Below, piece after piece: positions 25,392-33,924 of a DNA stretch of 64,000 nt. Both the position numbers and the translations under genes were made by a program. Location of the stretch: assembly GCF_012985205.1 (NCBI RefSeq), contig NZ_JABEKS010000001.1:2604001-2668000 (forward strand), in the 5' to 3' direction. Position 1 is the first letter of the stretch, and each line of letters starts with the position of its first letter. Origin of the DNA: Planctomonas sp. JC2975 (GTDB lineage Bacteria > Actinomycetota > Actinomycetes > Actinomycetales > Microbacteriaceae). A model generated the notes under the pieces. It was given only the letters and a program-made list of their open reading frames with translations, was not told the origin of the DNA and made no database searches.

Positions 25392-26261
25392 TCAGCGCGG
25401 TGCGCCGCGCTTGGCGATCTCCGCTGCGGCTTCCAGATACGAAAGGGCGCCTGGCGAGCCCACGTCGTAGCTGATGACGGTCTGTCCGTAGCTCGGCGCC
25501 TCTGAAATGCGCACAGAGCGGGGAATGATCGTGTCGAGCACCTGCTTCGGGAAGTGCTCACGCACCTCATCCGCCACTTGATGTGCCAGATTCGTTCGCG
25601 AATCGAACATCGTCAGCAGGATCGTCGACACGTGGAGCTTCGGATTAAGGTGCTTCTCGATCAACGAGATGTTCTTCAGCAGCTGACTCAACCCTTCGAG
25701 CGCGTAGTACTCGCACTGGATCGGAATGAGCACCTCGGTAGCAGCCACGAAAGCATTGATCGTCAGCAAGCCGAGGGACGGAGGGCAGTCGATCAGTACG
25801 TAGTCGATCCCTTCCGGGATCTCGTCGAGGTACGTCTGGAGGGCACGGGCCAGCCGCTGTTCGCGAGCGACCATCGAGACCAGCTCGATCTCTGCACCCG
25901 CGAGATCGATCGTCGCCGGGACGCAGAAGAGGTCCGGCTGTTCGGGGGACTGCTGTACGACATCCGCCATTTCGGCATCGTTCACGACGACGTCGTAGAC
26001 GCTCGGCGTACCCTCGCGATGCTCAACGCCAAGCGCCGTCGATGCGTTGCCCTGCGGATCGAGGTCGACAACGAGCACCCGGGCGCCCGATCGAGCCAGT
26101 GCCGCGGCGAGATTGACGACCGTGGTCGTCTTGCCGACTCCACCCTTCTGGTTCGAGATGGTGAACACGCGCGTGCGCGACGGCAGCGGAAGAGTCGCCT
26201 CCTCGATGGCCTGACGGCGACGATTGAGTTCGACGATCTCACTCGCCAGGGGAGTCGACAT
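25392..26261 (-). CDS. parA: Chromosome partitioning ATPase ParA
   Basis: 289 residues from the ATG at 26261; deviant Walker A KGGVGKTT (39-46), Walker B VLIDCPPSLG near 143-152. Earlier in-frame starts exist, among them a GTG at 26309 that lies inside parS site 9, and a reading to 26351; none has a good ribosome site, and GGAGG lies 17 bp before the chosen ATG, so the start is unsure. ParA forms the nucleoid-bound gradient that moves ParB-parS complexes. It is 67 bp upstream of parB, in the order rsmG-parA-parB. Confidence 0.95.
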   Translation of the reverse strand: MSTPLASEIVELNRRRQAIEEATLPLPSRTRVFTISNQKGGVGKTTTVVNLAAALARSGARVLVVDLDPQGNASTALGVEHREGTPSVYDVVVNDAEMADVVQQSPEQPDLFCVPATIDLAGAEIELVSMVAREQRLARALQTYLDEIPEGIDYVLIDCPPSLGLLTINAFVAATEVLIPIQCEYYALEGLSQLLKNISLIEKHLNPKLHVSTILLTMFDSRTNLAHQVADEVREHFPKQVLDTIIPRSVRISEAPSYGQTVISYDVGSPGALSYLEAAAEIAKRGAPR

Positions 26262-26301
26262 GTCCACAGGTGCAGGCACCTCCGCGCTCTCGTTCTCGGG
26301 A

Positions 26302-26317
26302 TGTTTCACGTGAAACT
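26302..26317. other. parS: parS site 9, at the 5' end of parA
   Basis: TGTTTCACGTGAAACT, 15 of 16 matches. It lies 41 bp upstream of the chosen parA start and inside the alternative longer reading, where it encodes FHVKH. ParB bound here could repress parA-parB. Confidence 0.9.
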
Positions 26318-26375
26318 TGGCTGTTTCGTTGCAAACTGATCGCCCGCGCACGGCACTGCACAGGCGCTCGGGAAG

Positions 26376-27008
26376 CTATCTCACTGTAGCCCGGATGATC
26401 CTGGTCACCTCGTCCACGACGCCTGTCCCGAGAATCTCCACGCGCACGTCGTGGATGTGGAAACGTCGTAGTTCCTTCGCCGCCGCGCCGATCTCCGCTT
26501 GGGCGTTCGCACCCTTCATCAGCACGAGCTCACCGCCGTCTCGGACCAGGGGAGCGGTGATCGGGATGAGTTTGCGGAACGCACTGACTGCGCGCGCGGT
26601 CACCTGATCGAGTGCCCCGTCCAATCGCACGTCTTCTGCCCTGGCCCGCAGGACGTCCACGTTATCGAGACCGAGTGAATTGCTCTGCTCCTGGAGCCAC
26701 GCGACCCTGCGTTCCATGGGCTCGATCAGCACGAAGCGCACATCCGGTCGAGCGATGGCCAGCACGAGGCCAGGAAGCCCCGCGCCACTCCCGACGTCCC
26801 CGACACGGCCGCCGCTGACCAGCAGCGGAGCCATCAGAGCACAGTTGATCACGTGACGCGACCACAACCGGGGCGGCTCCAGTGGCCCGATCAATCCACG
26901 TTCTTCACCTTGGCGTGCCAGGGCATCCGTGAACGCCCTGGCCGTATCAATACGGTCGCCGAACAACGTCGCGGCGACCGGTGGTTCAGGCTCGACGTTC
27001 GTCGTCAT
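26376..27008 (-). CDS. rsmG: 16S rRNA (guanine-N7) methyltransferase RsmG
   Basis: 210 residues, Rossmann methyltransferase. SAM motif GDVGSGAGLPG (70-80), then LIEPMERRVAWL and RARAEDV. It methylates G527 of 16S rRNA; loss of this gene gives low-level streptomycin resistance in other bacteria. The ATG at 27008 abuts parS site 10, which takes the place of a Shine-Dalgarno. The gene is between jag and parA in the usual order. Confidence 0.95.
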   Translation of the reverse strand: MTTNVEPEPPVAATLFGDRIDTARAFTDALARQGEERGLIGPLEPPRLWSRHVINCALMAPLLVSGGRVGDVGSGAGLPGLVLAIARPDVRFVLIEPMERRVAWLQEQSNSLGLDNVDVLRARAEDVRLDGALDQVTARAVSAFRKLIPITAPLVRDGGELVLMKGANAQAEIGAAAKELRRFHIHDVRVEILGTGVVDEVTRIIRATVR

Positions 27009-27023
27009 GTTTCACGTGAAACT
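27008..27023. other. parS: parS site 10, overlapping the rsmG start and the jag stop
   Basis: TGTTTCACGTGAAACT, 15 of 16 matches. Its first base is the A-T pair at the rsmG start codon and its last two bases fall in the jag stop codon, so it fills the whole 13-bp gap between the genes. Confidence 0.92.
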
Positions 27024-27549
27024 AGGCGCGTGTGATGACGGTGTGACGATCGGATGCTTCGCCCACCGAATGCGACGCGAAGCCACGCTCCGCGACGACG
27101 TCGTGAACGATCTTGCGTTCGTACGACGACATCGGTGGGAGCGCGGCCTGGGCTGCGCCTTCTTCGACTCGGGCGATCGCCCTGTCGACAAGGAGCGCCA
27201 GCTCGCCCTTCCGCGCGTCCCGTGATCCACCGATGTCGAGGATGAGCCGCGAGAACGCGCCCGTCTTGGACTGCACAGCAAGGCGGGCAAGCTCCTGAAG
27301 GGCGTTCACCGTGTCGGCACGATTGATGGTCCGCAGTGCCTCGGGGTCCTCGGCGGACACCGAGACATACGGACGTCCGTTCTCCACGTCGATGTCGATG
27401 TCGCCGTCCAGGTCGCAGATATCCAGCAGTGCCTCGATGTAATCGGCTGCGGCATCGCCCTGCGCTTCCAGCGCCTCCAGGCTCGTCGTCGCATCGGCCT
27501 CGACGGATGAATCCGCGCCGGTCACTGCTGCCTCGTCAGTCATACTCAC
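27022..27549 (-). CDS. jag: Jag/KhpB-like R3H-domain RNA-binding protein
   Basis: 175 residues. An acidic N terminus is followed by a KH-like region (DIDIDVENGRPYVSVSAED) and the R3H domain near the C terminus, with SYERKIVHDVV. The GTG at 27549 overlaps the yidC stop by one base; an ATG two codons later (27543) is equally possible. It lies between yidC and rsmG as in most actinobacteria. RNA-binding partner in cell-division and wall control in other Gram-positives. Confidence 0.92.
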   Translation of the reverse strand: MSMTDEAAVTGADSSVEADATTSLEALEAQGDAAADYIEALLDICDLDGDIDIDVENGRPYVSVSAEDPEALRTINRADTVNALQELARLAVQSKTGAFSRLILDIGGSRDARKGELALLVDRAIARVEEGAAQAALPPMSSYERKIVHDVVAERGFASHSVGEASDRHTVITRA

Positions 27550-28532
27550 TATTTCTTTCCGCTGGACTTCTTCGCCCGGGACTTTCCCATCGGCTGCTGT
27601 CGCTGAGTGGTGATCGGCTTCGCAGGGATCTCGTCCACCACGAGAATCGGTGCGCCTTCGGGCGTCTTCAGCTTGCCCTTACGAGCGAGGCGCGCCTCGC
27701 GAGCCTTCTCCGCATCACTGCCCGGGGTAGGCATGTTCCGAATGACCAGGAACTGCTGACCCATGGTCCAGAGGTTGGACGTCAGCCAGTAGAACATCAC
27801 GCCCAGCGGGAACGCGACACCGGAGAACAGGAAGACGAAGGGAAGCAAGTAGAGCAGGATGCGCTGCTGACGGAACTGCGGGCTCGCCTTCGTCTCGGGC
27901 GACATGTTCTTGGACACGATCTGCAGCTGGGTCAGGAACTGCGACGCAGTCATCAGCACGACCATCGTTGCGGCGATGATCATGACTTCCCAGCTGAAGT
28001 CCTTGCCCGCCATCATGAGTGTCCACTGCGAACCGAAGGACGCGTTGAGCGGTGCGCCGAGCAGGGTCGCGTTCTGGAACGAATGCAGGAGGTTGAAGTT
28101 GGCCAGAAGACCGACGCTGTCCTTGCCCTGCTGGGCGTCGTTCAGCACGTGGAACAGGCTGAAGAACACCGGCATCTGCAAGAGCAACGGGAGACAGGAG
28201 CTCAGCGGGTTCGTGCCCGTGCGCTTGTACAGCTCCATCGTCTCGCGGGACATCGCCTCGCGGGAGAGCTGGTCCTTCTTGCCCTTGTACTTGTCCTGGA
28301 TTTTCTTGAGCTGCGGTGCGACCTCCAGCATGCGACGCTGGTTCTTGATCTGACGCACGAAGATCGGGATCAGCGCGGCACGGATCACCGCGGTCAGCCC
28401 GACGATGGACAGCACCCAGGTGAGACCGGCGTTGGGATCGAGACCGAGCGACGTCCAGAGCAGGTGCCAGCCGACCAGAAGCAGCTGCACGAGCCACTCG
28501 ATGGGCCAGAGGATCGTATAGATGAAGTCCAT
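27549..28532 (-). CDS. yidC: Membrane protein insertase YidC
   Basis: 327 residues, five to six membrane helices. The conserved Arg in the first core helix (VGLTAVIRAALIPIF) and the cytoplasmic loop RRMLEVAPQLKKIQDKYKGKKD are typical, as are LPLLLQMPVFFSLFHVL and the last helix FYWLTSNLW. The C-terminal tail is Lys-rich for ribosome contact. It inserts membrane proteins with or without SecYEG. Lies in rpmH-rnpA-yidD-yidC-jag. Confidence 0.97.
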   Translation of the reverse strand: MDFIYTILWPIEWLVQLLLVGWHLLWTSLGLDPNAGLTWVLSIVGLTAVIRAALIPIFVRQIKNQRRMLEVAPQLKKIQDKYKGKKDQLSREAMSRETMELYKRTGTNPLSSCLPLLLQMPVFFSLFHVLNDAQQGKDSVGLLANFNLLHSFQNATLLGAPLNASFGSQWTLMMAGKDFSWEVMIIAATMVVLMTASQFLTQLQIVSKNMSPETKASPQFRQQRILLYLLPFVFLFSGVAFPLGVMFYWLTSNLWTMGQQFLVIRNMPTPGSDAEKAREARLARKGKLKTPEGAPILVVDEIPAKPITTQRQQPMGKSRAKKSSGKK

Positions 28533-28543
28533 CTGTTAGTCGG

Positions 28544-28843
28544 TCATCCTTTTGCGTGGCCGCGTGCCACCACGAACCCGAACGGCGTGACGGAATAGCG
28601 GGGGGTCTTCTTACGGGGAACATCGTCGACTCCGCCGGCGGCCCACGGGTGGCAGCGCGCAATGCGCACGACTCCCAGACCGGTTCCGACGATCAGGCCA
28701 TGTTCCTGGATCGCACCGAGCGCGTACGCCGAGCACGAGGGGTAGTAGCGGCAGACATCGCCGTACAGCGGCGAGATCACAGCACGGTACGCGCGCAGAA
28801 TCAGCACAGCGACGTTCCTCGGCAGAAGGAGGAGGGTCGTCAT
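28544..28843 (-). CDS. yidD: Membrane protein insertion efficiency factor YidD
   Basis: 99 residues. ILRAYRAVISPLYG and RYYPSCSAYALGAIQEHG carry the conserved Cys motif, then RIARCHPWAAGGVDDVP. The ATG at 28843 overlaps the rnpA stop by one base (TGATG). A small amphipathic membrane-associated protein that helps YidC; 11 bp upstream of yidC. Confidence 0.95.
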   Translation of the reverse strand: MTTLLLLPRNVAVLILRAYRAVISPLYGDVCRYYPSCSAYALGAIQEHGLIVGTGLGVVRIARCHPWAAGGVDDVPRKKTPRYSVTPFGFVVARGHAKG

Positions 28844-29190
28844 CACGGCATGCATCTGGCGCCCACTTTGTCGACGGCTCGGCGAATCTCACCTTGCAGG
28901 GTAGCCCAGGATGCCTGCGCAGACGCTGGCAGCGCCCGGACCACGATCTCGTGGCCGGGCGCTATATCCGGTAGGAGTTCTCTGCTCACGGCTTTGAGCC
29001 GACGACGCACGGTGTTGCGCACAACAGCGACGCCGACGGCCTTGCTCACGATGAAGCCGAAGCGAACCGGCGACGGATCGGGCACCCGCCTGACGTACGT
29101 GATCGTGTGAGTCGCGTGGACTCGCACACCCTTGCGGACCGTCAGGCGATAGTCAGCGCCACTCCGGATCCGGTTCGTCTTGGCGAGCAC
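28843..29190 (-). CDS. rnpA: Ribonuclease P protein component
   Basis: 115 residues. The signature VRRRLKAVSRE with preceding VVRNTVRRR (about 56-66) is intact. It binds the RNase P RNA and helps process the 5' end of tRNA precursors. Lies 12 bp after rpmH and overlaps yidD, the classic rpmH-rnpA arrangement. Confidence 0.96.
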   Translation of the reverse strand: MLAKTNRIRSGADYRLTVRKGVRVHATHTITYVRRVPDPSPVRFGFIVSKAVGVAVVRNTVRRRLKAVSRELLPDIAPGHEIVVRALPASAQASWATLQGEIRRAVDKVGARCMP

Positions 29191-29202
29191 CGCACTGAGC
29201 TG

Positions 29203-29340
29203 CTACGCGGAAAGCTCGGTGCGGCCCTTGCGGCGACGGTTCGCGAGGATCGCGCGACCGGCACGCGTGCGCATGCGCAGACGGAAGCCGTGCACCTTGG
29301 CGCGGCGGCGGTTGTTCGGCTGGAACGTTCTCTTGCTCAT
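29203..29340 (-). CDS. rpmH: 50S ribosomal protein L34
   Basis: 45 residues, starting [20 protein letters not shown], rich in Arg and ending GRTELSA, the bacterial L34 pattern. First gene of the minus-strand rpmH-rnpA-yidD-yidC-jag-rsmG-parA-parB run, divergent from dnaA. Confidence 0.97.
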   Translation of the reverse strand: MSKRTFQPNNRRRAKVHGFRLRMRTRAGRAILANRRRKGRTELSA

Positions 29341-29801
29341 CAGACTTGTCTCTCGATCGATGGAGTTCTCTTCGCGAGGCAGGCCTGGTGGGACACATCG
29401 CCCGAGGCGCCTGGAAGGAAGAAGTGCCGCTCGCACGGCAGGGGTCAACCCATTAACGGTACGGGGTGGCCTGCGCAAGGTCAAACCGAGCCCGAACGAA
29501 GCGTTGATTATCCCAAGGGACAGGACTATGCCTGGAAGGACGCGCCGACGTTCGCGGAGATCGCCTTCGCCCGAAGATTTGAGCGTGCGGGTCCGATTCG
29601 TTAGCGTGACATGCGGAGTTATCCCCAGGTTGTGAATCGATCTGTGTCCAACCCTTACGGCAGCATGCAGAATGCCGTTGCAACGCTGGGGATAACGGTG
29701 TGGATTAGAGCGGCCGGACCTGCTGCTTCGGCCGGCCTGATTCACGACGGGGTGGATCGGACTGCTGGTGCCAGGGTCCGTGAGAGTGATCTAGGGGAAC
29801 T
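29341..29801. other. rpmH-dnaA divergent intergenic region with DnaA boxes
   Basis: 461 bp without a gene. DnaA-box-like sequences are TTATCCCCA (29619-29627), TGGGGATAA (29687-29695) and TGTGGATTA (29699-29707), each one mismatch from TTATCCACA. They lie 95-185 bp upstream of the dnaA ATG, consistent with autoregulation of dnaA and possibly an accessory part of the origin. The remainder holds the rpmH promoter region; no element is clear enough to name. Confidence 0.6.
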
Positions 29802-31226
29802 ATGGCTGACGGCGATCCGGCGTTGACGAACGCATGGCGATCGGTTTTGTCGACGCTAGAAGCCGACGACCGGGTCACACCGCAGCTGTATGGATTCCTC
29901 AGCCTGGTCGAGCCGAAGGGCATCATGGCCGGCACCTTCTATCTCGAGGTGCCCAACGAGTTCACTCGCGGCATGATCGAACAGCGCTGCCGCGTTCCGC
30001 TGCTCAGCTCGATCGGAAGACTCGATGACTCCTTCGCGGTCTCGACCTTCGCGATCGTCGTTAATCCGGACATCACCCACGACTCCCCGCAGCTCGAACC
30101 GGACCGCCTCGAGTCCAGCTACATCGACACCCCGACCACCGTGACGCAGCCCTCGGCTCCGATCACGGAGATCAGCGCGGCTCCCCGGAGCTCCGATTCG
30201 CGACTCAATCCGAAGTACAGCTTCGACAACTTCGTCATCGGACAGTCCAACCGGTTCGCCCACGCTGCGGCCGTCGCCGTCGCCGAAGCTCCCGCCAAGG
30301 CCTACAACCCCCTCTTCATCTACGGGGACTCCGGGCTCGGCAAGACGCACCTCCTGCACGCGATCGGCCACTATGCCATGAGCCTGTACCCGGGCATCCG
30401 GGTCAGGTATGTGAGTTCCGAGGAGTTCACCAACGACTTCATCAACTCAATCGCCAACAACCGCGGCTCCTCGTTCCAGGCGCGATACCGCAACATCGAC
30501 ATCCTGCTCATCGACGACATCCAGTTCCTTCAGCGAGCAGTGGAGACGCAGGAAGCGTTCTTCCATACGTTCAACACCCTGCACGACCACAACAAGCAGG
30601 TCGTGATCACGAGCGACCTGCCACCGAAGCACCTCACCGGGTTCGAGGACCGCATGCTGACGCGCTTCGAGTGGGGTCTGATCACGGATGTCCAGGCTCC
30701 CGACCTCGAGACCCGTATTGCGATCCTGCGCAAGAAGGCGCAGAGCGAGCGGATCCTCGTGCCGGACGACATTCTCGAATTCATGGCGACCAAGGTGTCG
30801 AGCAACATCCGCGAGCTGGAGGGAACGCTCATCCGCGTGACCGCGTTCGCCAGCCTCAACAAGACACCGGTCGATATGAACCTGGTGCAGACGGTGCTCA
30901 AGGATCTGATCACGCTCGACGACGACAACGTGGTCGCGCCGGCAGACATCATCACGGCGACCGCCGACTACTTCAAGCTCAGCGTCGACGACCTCTACGG
31001 TTCGTCGCGTTCGCAAGCGATCGCCACTGCGCGCCAGATCGCCATGTATCTGTGCCGTGAGATGACGAACCTTTCACTCCCCAAGATCGGCCAGTTGTTC
31101 GGCAACCGCGACCACACCACCGTGATGTACGCGAACAAGAAGATCAGCGAGCTCATGAAGGAGCGGCGCTCGATCTACAACCAGGTCACCGAACTCACCG
31201 CGCGCATCAAGCAGACGCACCGCTGA
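29802..31226 (+). CDS. dnaA: Chromosomal replication initiator DnaA
   Basis: 474 residues. Domain I (1-85) is followed by a short Pro/Ser/Thr linker (about 95-135) and the AAA+ domain: Walker A GDSGLGKT (175-182), Walker B LLIDDIQ (235-241). Domain IV ends with the DnaA-box-reading signature GNRDHTTVMYA (434-444). It opens oriC in the dnaA-dnaN gap and loads DnaB. The linker is short compared with Streptomyces. DnaA boxes lie on both sides of the gene. Confidence 0.98.
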   Translation: MADGDPALTNAWRSVLSTLEADDRVTPQLYGFLSLVEPKGIMAGTFYLEVPNEFTRGMIEQRCRVPLLSSIGRLDDSFAVSTFAIVVNPDITHDSPQLEPDRLESSYIDTPTTVTQPSAPITEISAAPRSSDSRLNPKYSFDNFVIGQSNRFAHAAAVAVAEAPAKAYNPLFIYGDSGLGKTHLLHAIGHYAMSLYPGIRVRYVSSEEFTNDFINSIANNRGSSFQARYRNIDILLIDDIQFLQRAVETQEAFFHTFNTLHDHNKQVVITSDLPPKHLTGFEDRMLTRFEWGLITDVQAPDLETRIAILRKKAQSERILVPDDILEFMATKVSSNIRELEGTLIRVTAFASLNKTPVDMNLVQTVLKDLITLDDDNVVAPADIITATADYFKLSVDDLYGSSRSQAIATARQIAMYLCREMTNLSLPKIGQLFGNRDHTTVMYANKKISELMKERRSIYNQVTELTARIKQTHR

Positions 31227-31663
31227 CCGCTCGTCCGACCATCGCGACCGGACGGCATCCGATGACAGCGCCGTCAGCGATGCCATCGTGTCCCGTCCCG
31301 AAGAAATCCACACTGTGGATAACCCTGGGGATACTTAACGAATAACAGCCTCCGCCATGTGAGCGATCGCTCGACGGCTGTGAAATCTTTGTCATTCGGT
31401 TGCAGCCGCGCCAGCAGCAGTCGTCCCGTCATCAACATGTCACTGACAACTCACAAGCGTGTAGTTCCCGCTGAATCACTGGAATGCACGGAGTTATCCA
31501 CAGTATCCACAGCGGTTAAGCCGGTTAAAAGAACAAGAATTCTTAAGCAGGCGTCCGACAACCTCAGCTCCATCGACAGAGCCTCCGACTGCTTCGTCCA
31601 CCGACGACAGGCTGGGGATAGCATGGAGCGCGCGCACTCGATCCACCGATAGGGGAGAACTTC
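31227..31663. other. oriC: Replication origin oriC
   Basis: 437-bp dnaA-dnaN gap. Perfect DnaA boxes: TGTGGATAA (31314-31322) and TTATCCACA (31494-31502), in opposite orientation. Near matches: AAATCCACA (31304-31312) and GTATCCACA (31503-31511), beside the perfect ones. Between 31512 and 31550 is an AT-richer run with TTAAG, TTAAAAGAACAAG and GAATTC, the best candidate unwinding element, next to the double box. Placement between dnaA and dnaN is the actinobacterial norm. Confidence 0.85.
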
Positions 31664-32809
31664 GTGAGGTTTCAGGCCAACCGCGATGTGCTGAGCGAAG
31701 CCGTTTCGTTCACCGTCAAACTGCTTCCCCAGCGCACAACGCTGCCCATCCTCAGTGGAATCCTCATCACGACGACAGATTCCGGAATCTCGTTGTCTGC
31801 CTTCGACTACGAGGTCTCAGCTCAGACGGAGATCTCCGCGAACGTGGAAGAACCGGGAACGGTGCTGGTCTCCGGTCGCCTGCTCGCCGAGATCGCGTCC
31901 AAGTTGCCGAATGCACCTGTGACCTTCGCCACGGATGACAATCGCATCGTCGTTACGTGCGGCACCGCGAGCTTCACCCTGCTGTCTATGCCTGTAGAGG
32001 AATATCCGACGCTCCCGCAGATAGACGGTGAGTCCGGGCTGGTCCCGGCCGGCGACTTCTCCGAAGCCGTTTCCCAGGTCGCCGTCGCCGCATCGAGGGA
32101 CGACGTGACGCCCGTGATCACAGGTGTCCAGCTCGAAATCACCGAGAACCGACTCAGCCTGGTCGCCACAGACCGTTATCGCGTCGCTGTGCGCGAGATC
32201 GACTGGGATGGATCGCTTGGGCAGACAGAGTCCTCTACTGCACTCGTTCCAGCGCGTACCCTGCAGGAGATCGGAAAGACCTTCGGTCACGACGGCACGA
32301 TCAGCGTGACGCTCGTCTCCAAGGACGATCGCGAGCTCATCGCCTTTACCGCTGAGAAGAAGACCGTCACATCGCTTCTGATCAAGGGCAACTTCCCGCC
32401 CGTGAAACGACTCTTCCCCGAGAACGTCAACAACTACGCCGTCGTGAACACGGCCGATCTCATCGAAGCCACGCGTCGTGTGTCGCTCGTACTCGAGCGA
32501 GAGGCCGCCCTGCGGTTCTCGTTCTCCAGCGACGGCCTCACACTCGAGGCGATCGGATCGGAGCAAGCACAAGCATCCGAGAGCATCGACGCTCTCCTCA
32601 CCGGACCGGACACCGTCGTCTCGCTCAAGCCCCAGTTCCTGCTGGACGGCCTCGGCGCCGTGCACTCGGAATACGTGCGCATCTCGTTCACGAAGACCGA
32701 CAATCCCAACAAGCCTGGTCCCGTGCTCATCACGAGCCAGACCAGCAAGGAGCAGGCGGGGAGCGACAGCTACCGTTATCTGCTGCAGCCGAACCTGCTG
32801 TTGCGCTGA
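31664..32809 (+). CDS. dnaN: DNA polymerase III beta clamp
   Basis: 381 residues, three clamp domains; start MRFQANRDVLSEAVSFTVKLLPQR, GTG at 31664 with GGGGAG upstream. Conserved RVSLVLEREAALRFSF and a C-terminal LLQPNLLLR, slightly different from the usual P-M-R ending. Encircles DNA and tethers polymerases. Followed at 49 bp by gnd. Confidence 0.97.
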   Translation: MRFQANRDVLSEAVSFTVKLLPQRTTLPILSGILITTTDSGISLSAFDYEVSAQTEISANVEEPGTVLVSGRLLAEIASKLPNAPVTFATDDNRIVVTCGTASFTLLSMPVEEYPTLPQIDGESGLVPAGDFSEAVSQVAVAASRDDVTPVITGVQLEITENRLSLVATDRYRVAVREIDWDGSLGQTESSTALVPARTLQEIGKTFGHDGTISVTLVSKDDRELIAFTAEKKTVTSLLIKGNFPPVKRLFPENVNNYAVVNTADLIEATRRVSLVLEREAALRFSFSSDGLTLEAIGSEQAQASESIDALLTGPDTVVSLKPQFLLDGLGAVHSEYVRISFTKTDNPNKPGPVLITSQTSKEQAGSDSYRYLLQPNLLLR

Positions 32810-32858
32810 CCCATCATCCGGTCGGTTCCGGTTCGGCTCACACCACGAAGGACTACTC

Positions 32859-33746
32859 ATGCACATCGGTCTCATCGGTCTCGGAAAGATGGGCAACAAC
32901 ATGCGTGCGCGCCTCGAGCGCAAGGGCATCGAGGTCACGGGCTTCGACACGAACCCGGATATCTCCGACGTTGCAACGCTCGCGGACCTGGTTTCCGCGT
33001 TGCCCGCACCCCGCACCGTCTGGGTGATGGTCCCAGCGGGCGAGATCACCGATGGCGTCGTCAACGATCTGGCAGGTCTCCTCGAGGCGGGCGACCTGGT
33101 CATCGACGGTGGAAACTCCAAGTTCACCGAAGACTTCAAGCACTCCGAACTGCTCGGCAAGACCGGCGTCGACTTCATGGATGCCGGTGTCTCCGGCGGC
33201 GTGTGGGGACTCGACAACGGCTACGGCCTGATGGTGGGCGGCAGTGCCGCCCAGGTCGAGCGCGTCATGCCGGTCTTCGACGCGCTTCGTCCGGAGGGTC
33301 CGCGTGACGAGGGATTCGTCCATGTCGGCGAGGTCGGCGCGGGACACTACGCGAAGATGGTGCACAACGGCATCGAATACGCGTTGATGCAGGCATACGC
33401 CGAGGGGTATGAACTCCTCGACACCCGCAAGGACATCATCAAAGACGTCACCGGTACGTTCAAAGCATGGCAGCGCGGCACCGTGGTGCGCTCATGGCTG
33501 CTCGATCTGCTGGTTCGAGCGCTCGAACAGGATCCGGAGTTCGAGCACATCGAGGGTTACGTGCAGGATTCCGGCGAGGGCCGCTGGACCGTCGAAGAGG
33601 GTCTGAACAACGCCGTCCCGATGCCGACGATCAGCGCGTCGATTTTCGCCAGGTTCGTCTCGCGCCAAGAGGACTCTCCCGCCATGAAGGCCGTCGCTGC
33701 GCTTCGCAACCAGTTCGGTGGCCACGCCGTCAAGGCCGTCGACTGA
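32859..33746 (+). CDS. gnd: 6-phosphogluconate dehydrogenase, short (NAD-type) form
   Basis: 295 residues, the short GndA/YqeC form. Rossmann motif GLGKMGNNM (7-15), DAGVSGGVWGLDNGY (108-122) and the catalytic segment HYAKMVHNGIEY (163-174) with Lys166. It oxidises and decarboxylates 6-phosphogluconate to ribulose-5-phosphate, giving NADH or NADPH. The position between dnaN and recF is conserved in actinobacteria such as Mycobacterium. Confidence 0.95.
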   Translation: MHIGLIGLGKMGNNMRARLERKGIEVTGFDTNPDISDVATLADLVSALPAPRTVWVMVPAGEITDGVVNDLAGLLEAGDLVIDGGNSKFTEDFKHSELLGKTGVDFMDAGVSGGVWGLDNGYGLMVGGSAAQVERVMPVFDALRPEGPRDEGFVHVGEVGAGHYAKMVHNGIEYALMQAYAEGYELLDTRKDIIKDVTGTFKAWQRGTVVRSWLLDLLVRALEQDPEFEHIEGYVQDSGEGRWTVEEGLNNAVPMPTISASIFARFVSRQEDSPAMKAVAALRNQFGGHAVKAVD

Positions 33747-33786
33747 TCCGGTACCGCTGGTCGAGGTTGTCGAAACTGGTCGGGGT

Positions 33787-33806
33787 CGACCCATTGTGCT
33801 GGGTCG
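33787..33806 (+). terminator. Hairpin in the gnd-recF gap
   Basis: CGACCCA (33787-33793), loop TTGTGC, TGGGTCG (33800-33806). No U-run. The gap also holds GGTTGTCGAAACTGGTCGG, resembling Microbacteriaceae dispersed intergenic repeats. Confidence 0.35.
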
Positions 33807-33924
33807 GCGCCCCACCGAAACCGACCGTCAGGTCGCCGCGCCGCGCGACGGAGCCGGCGGCCGGAAACGTGAACTCGACCGGCGATATGGGCTCCATCAA
33901 GGAGATTCCTGTGAGGGCTCGGCG

